Shown: piece by piece, positions 38,701-50,514 of the stretch
Layout of the letters: every line of letters begins with the position of its first letter
How positions within the stretch are numbered: the stretch's first letter is position 1
Assembly (NCBI GenBank): GCA_025201375.1
Contig: JAIWZP010000014.1
Location: forward strand, 310,001 to 374,000
Source: Gongronella butleri
Lineage: Eukaryota; Mucoromycota; Mucoromycetes; Mucorales; Cunninghamellaceae
Length of the DNA stretch: 64,000 bases
Reading direction: 5' to 3'
Made by a program: the position numbers and the translations under genes
Notes under the pieces: model-generated
What the model was told of the DNA's origin: nothing
Database searches by the model: none
The model's input: the letters and a program-made list of their open reading frames with translations, nothing else

Positions 38701-41700
38701 TCGCTTAAAAATATGATACTGTACCTGCATCGACTTCAACGCAAAATTTGCAACAAAAAAGCTTAAACCCCCAAAGCGCTGTGAGTCTGTGACCACTTTT
38801 GAAAAAAGAAGAGGGGCCGCACATCTCAACTTCAGAAAATGCCAAATTTGGGAAATTTCGAACTCCGGGCGATCAATGCATCCCAAACAAGTAACTCCGA
38901 CAATTTTCTATTGACAGACCAAACGGCAGATCGCCCCAACTTGAGAAAAATGCCTAAAGAGTGACGCATGAACGCCGATCGACTGAGAAAATTGCTTACT
39001 TTGGTGCGAATTTTTTGCAAAAAATTAAGGTTTTTGAGACTTCCAAATTAAGTTGCGTGGATTGCATGGATTTTTTATTTTTTATTTTTCCTGTTGCACA
39101 TTTGTGTGCGGTGGGTGGGCTGCAGCCTGCACAAAAAATGACCGATGCAAAATGTTCAAACCCAAGCTAGTGCATTGAAAATTATCCCAATAGATGCTTT
39201 GCCCCCTGTTTGTTAGTAAATCTTGAATAAAAAATTGAGGTTGATTAGGTCGTTCTTGAGCAAATGGCGATTGCAGAAATTGCTCCAAAAAGCTATTTTC
39301 TCTGTCAGTTTTGATTGGATCGTGCTGAATCTGGTCTTATTTGATAGAGATTCAACTGCTACTTAGACATTGATATTAAATATCCTGGTAAGTCCTCCTT
39401 TTCGCTGTCGAGAAAATGGGATTCAAAAATAAATCAAAAGTTTGATCCGATTTTTCAAGCATGCAAAGTTTGTTCATCGCGCGAGAAAACAATTTGGAAA
39501 TGACAATCGAGGGTGTCTCTTTCGAATGGTATTAGTTTCACCGCGATCTACAGAATATTTCGGGAGTTAGTGCTGGATATGTGGAAATTACGACATTTTG
39601 GAATCATCTGCACAACGACCCAGCGGACCTCTGGTTTTCAATGTTGTGTTGAAAAAGACGCGCCAGAAAGCAAAGGTTTGGAAGAGGCAAACCAGTCACG
39701 ATATGAATTTTTAAGATGGGATTTGTGTAATCCCATGAAAATCGCGAAAAACTTGAATTTACTGGCAGCGGCCTATTGTAGTCGAACACTGTTTTTTATG
39801 ATTCTTTGAAAATGTGAGGGCCAAAATTGCTTAATGGTGAAATTTGGCATCGACCCAAACATGATGTGCGGTGATTAGCATTGAACTGGTGAAATTTCGT
39901 GAAATCAGTATTCATTTCGACAAAGGCATGACCGACTTCCGGTTTGCAATTTTTTCCTGAAAAAAGAGGCGCGATTCGTCCATGTGGTAAAATTTCGTGG
40001 TGAATGAAGCACAACTTCACCGCGAAATGATTTCTTAAAAACGTGCTATAGCCAAATTTTCAGCGATGTCAATTTTTTCGCCGAACCAGCCAACTAATAT
40101 CGGAGTTTTAATTTTTCTGAAAAGAGAGGAGCCAAATCCTATACGTAGCAAAGTTTCGTGGATCTGCGATGGGTCCTTGGTGACGAACGATTTTTTTCAA
40201 CCTTTTGAAAAAAAAGATGGTCAGGTCGAAATGCATCTGGAGGGTCCCCCGCTTTGAGAGGTTCAAGTTCAGCCAGAAAAAGAAAATCCGTTTGGCAACC
40301 TACACATCAGCGCTTTGAGAGTCATGTCATTTGATACGTTGACCCCCTCTTCCTAAGCAAATCTGCAATAAAATATCATACGGGGGTTGGCTTGACGGAT
40401 CGCGAGAAAAAGGTGAAAAAAGGCAAATTTTAGAAACATGATTTTATCGACCAGTTTTGGTCGCACGCCAGTGAAACAAGTCTCATTTGACGGAGAGTTA
40501 ATTTCTGCATTTTTTGTCACTGCAAGCCGGCCGCGGATTACCTTGTTCCTTCCCAAGAAAATTGGAGTTGAAAATTTAAATCTGACGTCGCAGGTGTACA
40601 AATGTTGCGCATCGGCTTTGCCAGGCTGGAACAAAATGTTCGCCGCGCGCGTCTTATTCTACTTGTACGTTTTCAGCATGATCAACTCATGTTTTAATGC
40701 GTCAGGTTCGAAATGGTGAATTTCTGGAGAAATATCGATTTTCTCGTCAACGGCCAGATTAACACCCAGTTTTTACTTTGTTTTCGAGAAGCAAATAGCC
40801 AAAATGCACAAATGACAAAAAGTTTCAAGGTCGGGCGGGCACGTGATAACGAGCAGTATTGATTTTCATAAATAGGGATTTTCTAGCGATTTTTCAAGGG
40901 GGCAGTCGGCATGATGACCGAGCAGTAAAATTCCAGCCTGCAGAAATGACCGATGCAAAAAGTTCAAACCCAAGATAGCGCACTGCAAGTCATTTCCTTG
41001 GATGCATTGCACCACTACTGTATTTGTTAGTAAAACTGCGGTAAAGTTCGGGGGTCAACTAGGCCGTTCTCGAGCAAATCGCGATCAAAGATTTTGATGG
41101 AAAAGTGGATTTTCTCTGCAAGTTTTTGCCATCCATCTGTGCAACTGGTCTCATACGATAGGGAATACAACTGCTGAATTCAACACCTTAAAAGCATCAT
41201 GGAACATCATTTCCATTGTCGAGAAAATTTAATGTAGGTGGATGAAAATGCTTGAAATGCTTAAACGGCTTTCACAAGCGTACAAAGTCACGCATCGGGC
41301 AAACTAGCATTCTGGAAATGACGTCCAAGCCCGTCTAACTTGAACAAGGCAGGTTTCATTGCGATCGAAGAAGAATTTAATCATGACAGTGTTATAATTG
41401 TGCAAATGCCGATATTTTGGATTCATCTGCACAAAGATTCAACTCACCTTGGTTTCAATGCCATGTTGAAAAAAGACGCGACAACATGACCTACTGCTAA
41501 AGTTTTGGAGGCGATCCAACCACGGTTTGCTGTGTTTAATATTGGATATGTGAAAATTCGTGAAAATGGTGCCCATCTTGACAACAAGCTGATCGCCCTC
41601 TGGTTTTTTTTTTAATTTTTTTATAAAAAGAGAAGCGATGAAATAGCCATGATAAATTTTGGCGGTGACTCAAGCATAAATACTATCCTCCATGTGACAA

Positions 41701-41740
41701 AGTTTCGTGGTGTTGCGATGAGTCCCAAGTGCTGAAATAT
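38700..41740. repeat. Decayed tandem/dispersed repeat array (family R1)
   Basis: About 3 kb with no intact ORF, made of diverged copies of the same segments. The segment CCGATGCAAAA..TTCAAACCCAAG..TAG occurs near 39140 and 40950; the adjoining GTTAGTAAA..GAGCAAAT segment recurs near 39210, about 40360 (weaker) and 41030. The segment with CATCTGCACAA..TTTCAATG..TGTTGAAAAA recurs near 39604 and 41430. The word AAAGTTTCGTGG recurs near 39985, 40150 and 41695. The start (38.7-39.3 kb) matches 55.13-55.65 kb in order and spacing. Confidence 0.75.
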
Positions 41741-41798
41741 GAATTCGTTGGTTTTGGCTTTTTCCAGGGGCGTCGCTCGCCACGTGTCTCAGGAGCGC

Positions 41799-41829
<31 letters not shown>

Positions 41830-41908
41830 GAGCGGAGCGCTCTTTGCTTCCTTGTCCAATTCTTTCTTTCTCTCTTTTTTTCTGTTGTTTTCAGGTGCTG
41901 GGCATGGC

Positions 41909-42376
41909 ATGGACTCTCTTGCGCTCCCTCATCACAATTTAGGCCTTGAGCTACGGTCTGATCCGGTCAAGGGCCGCGGTGTGTTTGCAACAAGAGCCAT
42001 TGCGCAGCGGACGCTGGTGGACATTTCGCCGATTTTGCTGTTTCCTCACGACGAGTACGATCAGCATGGCAAGCACACGCAGCTGGACCACTACACGTAC
42101 GTGTGGAAGGACGGGTACGCGCTTGCGCTCGGGCTCGGGTCCATGTTCAATCATGACAGCGAGCCCAATGTCGGGTTCATGCGCGATTTTGACAACCAGG
42201 TGATCCGGTATGTGACATTGCGCGCCATTGCGCCCGACGAGGAACTCTGCATCTCGTACGGCGCGCATCTCTGGTTCGACGATGCATCTGCCAAACCAAC
42301 AGATACCACGGCCGGCTCGGATAGTGACGACGACGACGGTGCTTGGCTCAATCGCATTGGTGCAGACGATGAATGA
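41909..42376 (+). CDS. Minimal SET-domain protein (putative lysine methyltransferase)
   Basis: 155 residues, starting MDSLALPHHNLGLELRSD. The SET core covers nearly the entire protein: VKGRGVFATRAI at the start, GLGSMFNHDSEPNV (the NH..PN knot motif), then VTLRAIAPDEELCISYG with the catalytic-type Tyr. Residues after 125 are acidic and low-complexity. There is no pre-SET, post-SET or other domain, so it is among the shortest eukaryotic SET proteins. A TTTTCAG lies 13 bp before the ATG, so a 5' UTR intron or an extra upstream exon is possible; a second ATG at 41904 is out of frame. Substrate (histone or other) cannot be told. Confidence 0.85.
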   Translation: MDSLALPHHNLGLELRSDPVKGRGVFATRAIAQRTLVDISPILLFPHDEYDQHGKHTQLDHYTYVWKDGYALALGLGSMFNHDSEPNVGFMRDFDNQVIRYVTLRAIAPDEELCISYGAHLWFDDASAKPTDTTAGSDSDDDDGAWLNRIGADDE

Positions 42377-42385
42377 ATAAAATGT

Positions 42386-42417
<32 letters not shown>

Positions 42418-42576
42418 GCATGATCGAGCGAGGGGTCACCTGGTTTGGGGGGTGTGGCTCCGTCCATTTTGAGGCCAATTGTTCCGGGCGGGCGGCCATC
42501 CCCTTTTTTTTCACTTTCTTCCCTGTCTTTTTTTTTTTTCTTTTTCCATTTTCATTGACCATTCTTTTACAAGTTT

Positions 42577-44161
42577 ATGGGTGACCTAGGCAAGTCGAGT
42601 TTTTTCGTGCGCGTGAGCATTCTATGGTATGCGCGCGTGTGTGCTCATATGTGTTTTTTTTTCTAGGTTCAAGCTATTCTGTATTACAAAATGTGCCAGT
42701 GATGGTGTCGCCGCACTATCGGCTGCCCAAGCAGGTAAGAGCAAGGTCATCTTGCCTGGTCCATGGGACACTCACTCAAGTTTTCTCTTGTAGATCAACG
42801 TGGCAGGTGAGCTGCTGTCCATACCACAGGACCCATTGCGCCTGGTAAGTTGCCTTTTTTTTTTTTCTACGCGAGACGCACGGGATTCTCATTTTTCCCT
42901 CCCATCATAGAATCAGTATTCTTTTGCCGTCGAGAGGCAGACGCTCGAGACGGTGGCGAACCTTCGTTTGCGGCAGCAGCAAGAAGAGCGTATGCTCGCG
43001 GATCAAGTGGATGCCTATCACGCGGAGCGATTGCAGCGACAAAAGGCGGCTGCACGCAAGATTGCGCCTGGGTTCCTGGACACGGACACGCGGATCTTGC
43101 ACCCGCAGCCTTTCCACAACGGCAAGACCGCCATCGAGGACGAATTCAGCGCCACATCGCCGTCCACCACCAATAATGCGCAAATCACCGCCATCCCCAC
43201 CCAGAATGACTTTTCGCCCGTCGCATCGCCTCACCAGCACCATCAGGCGCGCATGCGCTCCTCTTCCACGTCATCCTATCCGGACAAACGGGTATGATAA
43301 CCTCATTTTTTTCTCATTTCCCTTTTTTTTTGGTCTCTGGTCGATTGATCCCCTCCCATTCTTTTTTCTTTGTCTGACTAGATATCCGGGCAATCGCCGT
43401 TGGACTATCAAAAGTTTGAGCAGGGATTGGCGCCATTAGATCCGTGGGACACGCCCGAGAATGATTTTGTTGCGTTGCGCTCACTTTTGGGTAGCGACAA
43501 GGTCGAGCAGACGATGCCAGCGAGCTATGCGACGGCCACATCGTCTTCGTCGGCCAGTATGCCTATGCCGGCGCCCCAATACCCATCGCCGTACGTCCAG
43601 CACGCCGTCGTCCAGCCGGCCGCGCCCAATTCCTCGGGCGCCAATGCGGCCCCACCCTCTGCCGCCGCCATGATGTCCAGCAGCTATTCCCCCGTCGACG
43701 TGAACAACAATGGGCCTTGGATTCGCCCGCCGCCACCACCGCCCCAAATGTACCAGTCGCAACAGCAAGCACCGCCACTTGGTCACGGCACGCCTCCACC
43801 GCCACCCATGGCCAACGGCACCCCACATCTCGGCCCTGCCCTGCCCCCAAAGGTGTACAAAGACCAATCGTATGCATCGCCGTCATCGTCCACCTCATCG
43901 CCGCCGCCACCACCTCCGCCACCATTGCCCCCACAGCTATCGTCTCCAAAAGGGCCCCCATTGCCGCCCTACCCCGTCAATGGGTCCCCCGTCAAAGACA
44001 ATGCCATGCTCACACACACCCCATCCCAGCCCACAAACGATGCCCTCGTCCAGGAACTCGCAACCATGGGATTCAGCCACGAACAGGCCGTCGACGCCTT
44101 GCGCAAGAACGAAAACGACCTCGTACGTGCCACAAACTTTTTGTTGGACAATAGCATGTAA
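42577..44161 (+). CDS. UBAP1-like ESCRT-I subunit: N-terminal UMA-like and C-terminal UBA domain
   Basis: Five exons: 42577-42589, 42667-42734, 42794-42844, 42911-43291 and 43382-44161; 430 residues. Exon 1 is 13 nt and ends at a GC donor (G|GCAAGT), the only GC-AG intron noticed here. The N-terminus, LQNVPVMVSPHYRLPKQ followed by QYSFAVERQTLE, matches the pattern of the UMA domain of metazoan UBAP1 (..VPF..S..Y..P..V and YDFSLEKKTIEW). A Glu/Gln/Arg helix follows, then a long Pro-rich disordered stretch (about 43690-44030), then a UBA domain at the C-terminus: LVQELATMGFSHEQAVDALR..ND...A.NFLL. UBAP1 is the fourth ESCRT-I subunit, sorting ubiquitinated cargo at endosomes. UBA is certain; UMA homology is my inference. 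Confidence 0.82.
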
Positions 44162-44300
44162 CGCACCTCCATGGAAATAAAGTCAATCATTGTGTACTTT
44201 TGTGATCATGTGGGATTTTGCTTGAAAAAAAAAAGTGTAAAATTGAGGCATTGCGTGGTATCTAATGGGGGTTTGTCTACGATATGAAAAATGCGGGGTT

Positions 44301-45060
44301 CTAGCTCCAGAAATCATCGTCGGCTGGGTCCACACGGCCCATTTGCACGCGATCTGACACTGGTTTCTTGGCAACCGGGCCAAAACGCGCTGGTGGCCAC
44401 ACAATCCTTGTCACTTTGGCCTTGATCAGTGCAATAGGCACCGTGCCAAACGAATTGCTATCGCGCGAATGGAACGCCTCGTCACCTTCCACCCAGCAAT
44501 GGCCTTTGGGCACTTGCACTGCGTAAAAAAAAAAAAAAGCGTGAGCCAAGCAATTGCCAAGCATAAACGCCAATTGCCCTTTTTACCTGGCGTGTCGGAC
44601 CGCAGCGGCTTGACCGTGTCACCTTGCAGCGCAATGACGCGCTTCGTGATCATGCACTTGGGATCTGTGGGCGAACTGATGATTAAAAAAAAAATGAGAA
44701 ACACGACGAAAAACATGCTTGCGCTACTCTTACATCAATGTAACGACTTCACCGCGCTGAAACACGTGATCCGTGGCTGCCCATTTGTTCAACAGCACAA
44801 TATCGCGCTTCAGTCGATTGCCGTCCGGGTTGAACGTTGGCTACAAAAAGCAAAAATATCGTGTGAGTTGATGTAAATTCGCGTCAATTGCTGCCATTTG
44901 GCATTTTGTACTAGGTTGTTGCTCCTCTTACCTGCATAGATCGACCCTCGACAGTGGCATAGCTGAAGCCGTGATCAACAACAAAGACAACCACAGGGAA
45001 CCACGCCGCCGCTTTCCAAAAAGATGACAAATAAGGACTAGATCGCACACGAGAGGCCAT
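44301..45060 (-). CDS. IMP2: Mitochondrial inner membrane protease subunit 2
   Basis: Four exons on the minus strand: 45060-44932, 44840-44734, 44675-44587 and 44518-44301; 180 residues, the family size. One hydrophobic anchor at residues about 18-30 is followed by EGRSMQPTFNP with catalytic Ser41, and ITKRVIALQGD with catalytic Lys90, the signal-peptidase-I Ser/Lys dyad in the order and spacing of Imp2. VPKGHCWVEGD and DSNSFGTVPIALI are the later conserved boxes (the yeast and human proteins have VP.G..WVEGD and DSNSFG). Imp2 removes sorting signals from intermembrane-space proteins, in a complex with Imp1. The final 20 residues are acidic and not conserved. Confidence 0.96.
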
Positions 45061-46722
45061 AATACAAGATGTTTCTGCCTGCACCTGGTTGCTTCTTTAA
45101 AAGGAGGGGGGAAAAGGGAGTGAAAAGAGCTGCGACATTGAGACGAGGGCAAGGGCGAACCCAAGTTTGGCACTCAGCGGCAAAATGAGCAGGCGCTCAA
45201 TGGCTCCGTCGCGCGCGGTCGCTTCCCGCTTGATCTCTGCTGCATTGAAGGTTCAATTCAATTACCAAAATCACTTGGAAATGTCGCATTTACTAGTAAA
45301 AAACAAACAAAAAAGAGCAAAAATGCGCACCAGAACGGCAAAAACAAAGGTAGTTCCTAACGGTTGCGTGCCGCCACGCGTGTTTGCACGCTTTCTGTGC
45401 AGCTCCAGTAGCACTGAGGGGTCAATACTGCAAAAATCGCTTTTTTTTTTTTTTTATGTCAGAATCATTGACAAAAGAAAAAAAATCATCCGATCAGGTA
45501 GCAATAGGTTGAAATGAACTCGCTGCACTCTTCAGGTTCGGTCAAGTCATAGGACTCGCTGCGCTTCATCTCCACAGCATAATCGCTATAATAGCCATAT
45601 GCGGTGGAAAACGAAATAGTATTTGCAACTTTCTCTGGGATCTTGGCGACCCAAAGACTCACGTGAGTTCCGCATAATTCAATGCCAATTGCTACCTTGG
45701 GAGGGATAGAGGCCTTTGAGCGCAAAAAGTCTTATTTATCAATGTGAGACGAGTGTGACATCATAAACGCCATTAGGCAAGTGGACGGCCGATTGCACAC
45801 ACGTTTATCGGGTTAAGCTTGCGAACGCAAAGCTTTTTCACAAAAAGGCGTGTATAAAGTCATTTAACAGCGCGTGTTGCGACTGTATCATTCAATTCCT
45901 GTGGAAATTTTTAATATCGCTAGTATTATGCCATCGTTAACTTTTGATTCAGATTTGGGACCGTTTGGGTAAGCTCATACCGAAATACTTGCAAAGCTGT
46001 CAATTTTAGTAATTCGTCAAGCCAGACTTTTAGCGCAATGAAACGCGTTGTAAAATAAAATGGAAAGCTAGAAAATATGAATGGACATGGCTTGCAGCTG
46101 ACATTAATCACTGGGACGCCCTTCACGCAAATCGAAATATGAGACATTTTGACTGCCCGAGAAGAAATCGAAAAAGTGGGTTCGCAGAATGACACCAAAA
46201 TTGCAGACAGGTGATATCGCATAGTGAAACGACGGAATATGGCAAAAAAGAGCGTGATCGATCTGCTCGTTGACTCGAAATAAGCAAAATTAGACAAAAC
46301 GTTGTTGCATGCGAAATGCACGGGGAAAACGCGTCCAAGTGCCGCGCCGACGCGTCCACTAGCAAAAAGCACACCAGATGCATGGATTTCAATAGAAACA
46401 GACGCGTGCTACGTGGCGTTTGACGCGGTTTATCACGCGTCGAAAAATATCTATGATTTTGAAACCGCGTCAAAATGCCCAAAAATCCCTTTTTATTCAT
46501 TGACACGCATGTCCACATACGCAGCAAACCCTGATATTTTTGGGTCGTGTGTATTTCATTAAGTAATAACATCCGGAGGCGGTACAATTTCGTAAAAAAG
46601 AAAAGGGGGGAGGACGCGCAGGGGGGCGCCGCATTGCTTTATTAGGATTATTTTTTTTAGAAAGTGATCTATACGGGTACGCTCGCGCAATGAAAACGAG
46701 AGGGAGAAAGGCATTGGTCGGT
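45061..46722. other. Intergenic region, no clear gene
   Basis: 1.66 kb. It begins with the IMP2 leader (CCTTTTAAAG element on the minus strand near 45096). A short plus-strand ORF from 45186 opens with a Ser/Arg-rich, presequence-like stretch but cannot be extended. The segment 46300-46450 has several ACGCGT words. ORFs on the minus strand at 45926-46372 look non-coding. Confidence 0.4.
45486..45725 (-). pseudogene. Orphan ORF, possible gene fragment
   Basis: 79 codons without an ATG at the start. The segment VAIGIELCGTHVSLWV resembles the first phosphate loop of the Hsp70/actin ATPase fold (AIGIDLGTT..), but the remainder does not follow Hsp70. It could be an exon of an unrecognised gene or a decayed fragment. 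I cannot name it. Confidence 0.25.
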
Positions 46723-49700
46723 CTATTTGCCATTCTTTGAGCGCAAAAAGCCAAGCCATTGATAATAGCTCATGCCTGAATTCATGTCTTGCTGATTGGC
46801 GCCGGCATTGGTGGGTCCGGAGGGATGGCGGTCCTCGACGAGCAGGGCGAGCGCGCTGGTGCGCAGCACAGGATCATCGTCCTCGCGCATGACGTAGAGT
46901 GCCGGATAATACGCATCCTGGCGTTGCTCTTGCAGATGCTGGATGACGGCAGACACGCGCTGCGAGATGTCAGACGCCACCGTGGGCAGCGACACCACCT
47001 ATTTTTTTAAAAAAAAGAAAAGAAAAAAAAGTCGCGTCAGAATACGTGTTTTTCGTGTTTTTCGCGATTTCATTTTTTTTTTTGGCAAATCATGATTTTA
47101 CCTTGCCGGATTTGATGTGAGAAATGTCGGGGACGTTGAAGAGGTCCTTGCACAAGGGCGGGACAGCGGCCTTGCCTAGCCAAACGTACATGCGCTGGCC
47201 ATTTTCTATCAGGTAGCATCCGTGTTGCTCCAATTTCTCGCTGGTCAGGTTCATTCGCGGGGGCATGATCACCTGGTTGGTTTGTGGGTCCACCGTGCCC
47301 GCCTAGACAAAGAAAGCCGGAGGGGTCAGCCTAGGCACATTCTTTTTTTTTTTTTGGTTTTGGGTGTTACCTGGGGTGGCATTGCGTGCAATGCATAGAA
47401 TCGAGGGCACACAAAATCAATCCAAGACGACAGGGGTAACGTGCGCAGCAGGACGGTGGTCTGGCTGCGTGAATCAATGGGAATGGTAGCATGTTCGCTG
47501 AATGTTTCCTGTTAAAAAAAAGTGAAAAGAGTGGTTTGCATGAGATGAAACAACACAATTCACTTTTTGTGAGCGTGTTTGACTTTCTTACCGATTTGAG
47601 GAGCGAGAGGACCAGCAGCGGCAGGATGGACAGGGTGCGTCCGACGGTCAGTTGGCTCGTACCGGCTGAGCCGCCGACCTCCTTGCTGTAGCTGTGGCAA
47701 ATGTCGGCTGTCGAGCGCCAAAGCAGATCGCGGCCGTCCTTGAGCTTGCTCGTCGCCGCCTTGTCAATCGCTAATAAAAAAAATAATAAAGCGCGTCAAT
47801 GGCGTTTTTTCCAAGGTTTTTTTTCCCGTTTTTTCTTGTTTTTGTTACCTTGATGACACAATGTGCGCGCGACGGCGACCTGGTCGACGGCGGCAAAGAC
47901 GTCTGGGAGGTTCTTTGTGACAGGAAGGGCGACGTTGAGGACACGGATGCGGCGTTCGCCAAAGCAGGTGGTATACAAGAGGGCGGTTTGGAAATACACG
48001 ACGGGGGTGGCGATGTCTTCCTCGATGCCTACCTCGATACAGTAGGACTGGTCGCGTGGGACATTTGGCAATGCCATGATGTCGGGGACGCGCGTCGTGC
48101 AATTGCCGTAAAAGGATTTGCAGATCAAACCAGGTGAGCAGCGCGTGCGCATGACCGCCTCAAGGCCAATCTTCTCGGCAAGAAGGCGACGCACCTCCTG
48201 CTGCAATTGGCGGCGATCCGAAGCGTCGGCAGCCGAAAAGTGAGGGTAATAATGCGTCTGCCCGCCCGTAAAACGCGGCAACACGTCTAAAACAGAAAAA
48301 AAGCGGATCAGTGACGAAAAATGAAACAAAAACAAGGAACGTACTGAGGGTCGCGACGTCGGCATAGGGAGCGCCAAAGAGGAACATGTCGGCGCAAACT
48401 TGGACCTTTGTGCACTCGGCGGCAAAAGTCTTGTAAAAAGCGGTGGATGGGGTCATGAGAGCGGCATCCAACACGGCTTTTTGATCGTTTGGCGCGGGTT
48501 TGACCTGGCCCTCGCCAACATTGGGCAGGCTGACTTGGAAGCACACAATCTTGCCACCGGTGGGTGCCTAAAAAAAAAAGGGGGAAGGAAACGCGTAAGA
48601 AAAAGAAAAAAAAAAAAGGGACACACTGACGCCTCCGATGCGGCCCTATTTTACCAAGAGCTTTCTGGCAGCCTGCAATGCGGTGCCGAGGCAATTTGTG
48701 CCTGGGGCTGTGTTTGGGGTGAACATGTCCTTCATGCGCGCAAGCATGTCTTGCAGCAATGGACGACACTCTGAGAGGTTGACGACCAGATCGGTGGCGG
48801 CGCGCGGCAGGTAGATATCGGCGAGATCGCCGACAACGAGGATCTCGGGCTCATCGCCTGTGAGCTTGTAAAAGGCGACGGCGCTGTCGGCGGTGAGAAA
48901 GGCGACTTTTGTGCGTCCGTCTTCATTGGGGATGTGATCGAGGGCCTGAAGAATGGCATCCGCAGCGAGGCCAATGACACCAGATTGGACAGCGTGAAGC
49001 GAGGTATCGAGGACAAAGACGTAGACGGGCGGCTGCGGCGGACGCATCATGTATTCGGCCGACGCGACGAAATCGACACAGCCGTGATTCAACTCGGCGC
49101 GTTGCCAGCGGTCAGCCTGCTGTTGCTTGATCACGTCCCAATCAAAGCCCGACGGCGCGTCATTCTCGAGACCACACATGTTACATTGCCATTTCAACGC
49201 TCCTTGCGTAAAATGCACAAATGGATTGATGTATGTCTTGCACCGTGTGCATCGACTGACAATCGTGTCCTCCACCACAGGCACCGTCCCCTGAAAAAAG
49301 AAAAAAAACGAAAAAGAAATGCGTAAGAGTGAGAAACGTGCAAAAGTGAGAAAAGCGCGCATTTTCTCCTATTTTTGTTACCTTTGCTTCATCGAGATAG
49401 GGTTCCAAGATGAGGGCAAATGGCAATTTTGTCTTTTTCAGAAGCGCATTGGTTGCGGGGACGGCATTAAGGGTCGATCGTTGGAATTGAGCGGGGCACT
49501 GAGGGTTGGCGCCTGAAATGGCGGTCAGCTATGCGAAAAAAAAGAAGAAAAAAAAGGGGGGTGGTGAACTCAGTGATTTTTTTTTTCATGACTCCACTCT
49601 TACATTGGCGGCGACGGGCGGGGGTGTGTAGGGCAGGTCGACATCTGCGATGCGTGGCAATTGGCCGACGAGGGGCACTTCTTCGCGTCCAATATGCATA

Positions 49701-50347
49701 TTTGCCATGCCATTTTGAATATCATTGTTGACGGGCTGATGAGGCAATGGGGTGGTCATGGCGGGTCCTTGTGGATGGCTCCCATTGGCCTGTGCGTCGA
49801 ATGGCGCGGGGGGCGGTGTTGATACGGCCGGCATTGGGGCGCCTGGATAATGTCTGCGTGTCTTTCGATGCATTTGCGCGGGCGAAGCGGCACGTGGCAT
49901 ATGTGGCGACAGGTTATTAGGCTGTGGCGACGGTTGCTGTTGCTGTTGCTGGTGCGGGTGAGGCGGGGCAGGCGACGGGCCGCGGTTCACTGGTGACTGA
50001 TGAGGAAAAGGCGGGCGAGGCGACGGTCCACGTTGCGGGTAGGCAAGATGCGGCGGCTGCATGGGCTGCTGTTGCATAGGTTGCTGCTGCATAGCCTGCT
50101 GCTGCTGATAGGGAGGCAATTGTTGCGGAAAAGGTGCCTGTTGCTGGCCATGGGGCTGTTGAGGCGGAAAAGGTGCCTGTTGCTGGTTCAGATGCAAGTA
50201 TTGAGGCGCCGGCGACGGGCCCCTATAAAAGTCATTGGGCACCATGGGCGAAAGTGAGCGTGCCTGCTGCTGTGGTGCCTGTAAATAGGGAGGCGGACGC
50301 GGCGAAGGGCCACGCATAGCAGGAGGAGGCTGGCCTTGCTGGTACAT
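46723..50347 (-). CDS. SEC24: COPII coat protein Sec24
   Basis: Nine exons on the minus strand: 50347-49604, 49528-49382, 49290-48655, 48567-48345, 48286-47849, 47770-47592, 47508-47371, 47302-47102 and 46998-46723; 993 residues. Order of parts: Pro/Gln-rich disordered N-terminus (exon 1, with four RGPSP repeats), zinc finger C311-x2-C..C333-x2-C, trunk domain ([28 protein letters not shown]), beta-barrel and helical parts ([16 protein letters not shown]), and a C-terminal gelsolin-like domain ([13 protein letters not shown]). Sec24 is the cargo-binding half of the inner COPII coat on ER exit sites, paired with Sec23. Each border is a clean GT-AG junction and the protein is complete. Confidence 0.97.
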
Positions 50348-50514
50348 GAAGAACAAAAAAAAAAAAGAGGGGAAAAGAAACAGGAAGAAAAAGAAAAAAA
50401 AAACAAGGTACGAAAAAAAAAGGTCCGCTATATTCATCTGGTGGGGCCAAACCTGATTTTTTTTTTCTTTCCCTTTTTCATTCTTTTCCATTCTCTTTTC
50501 CGTTGTTTTACCCC
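50348..50514. promoter_or_regulatory. Bidirectional SEC24 / TRF-like gene promoter
   Basis: Only 167 bp separates the two divergent start codons, so both genes must share this region for promoter and leaders. A-tracts face SEC24 and T/C tracts face the plus-strand gene. A CTATATTC element sits near the middle (about 50428). Confidence 0.55.

Noticed and set aside
45926..46587. Overlapping 148- and 154-codon minus-strand ORFs
   Set aside because: No family similarity, composition like the surrounding intergenic DNA, and no leader or splice pattern.
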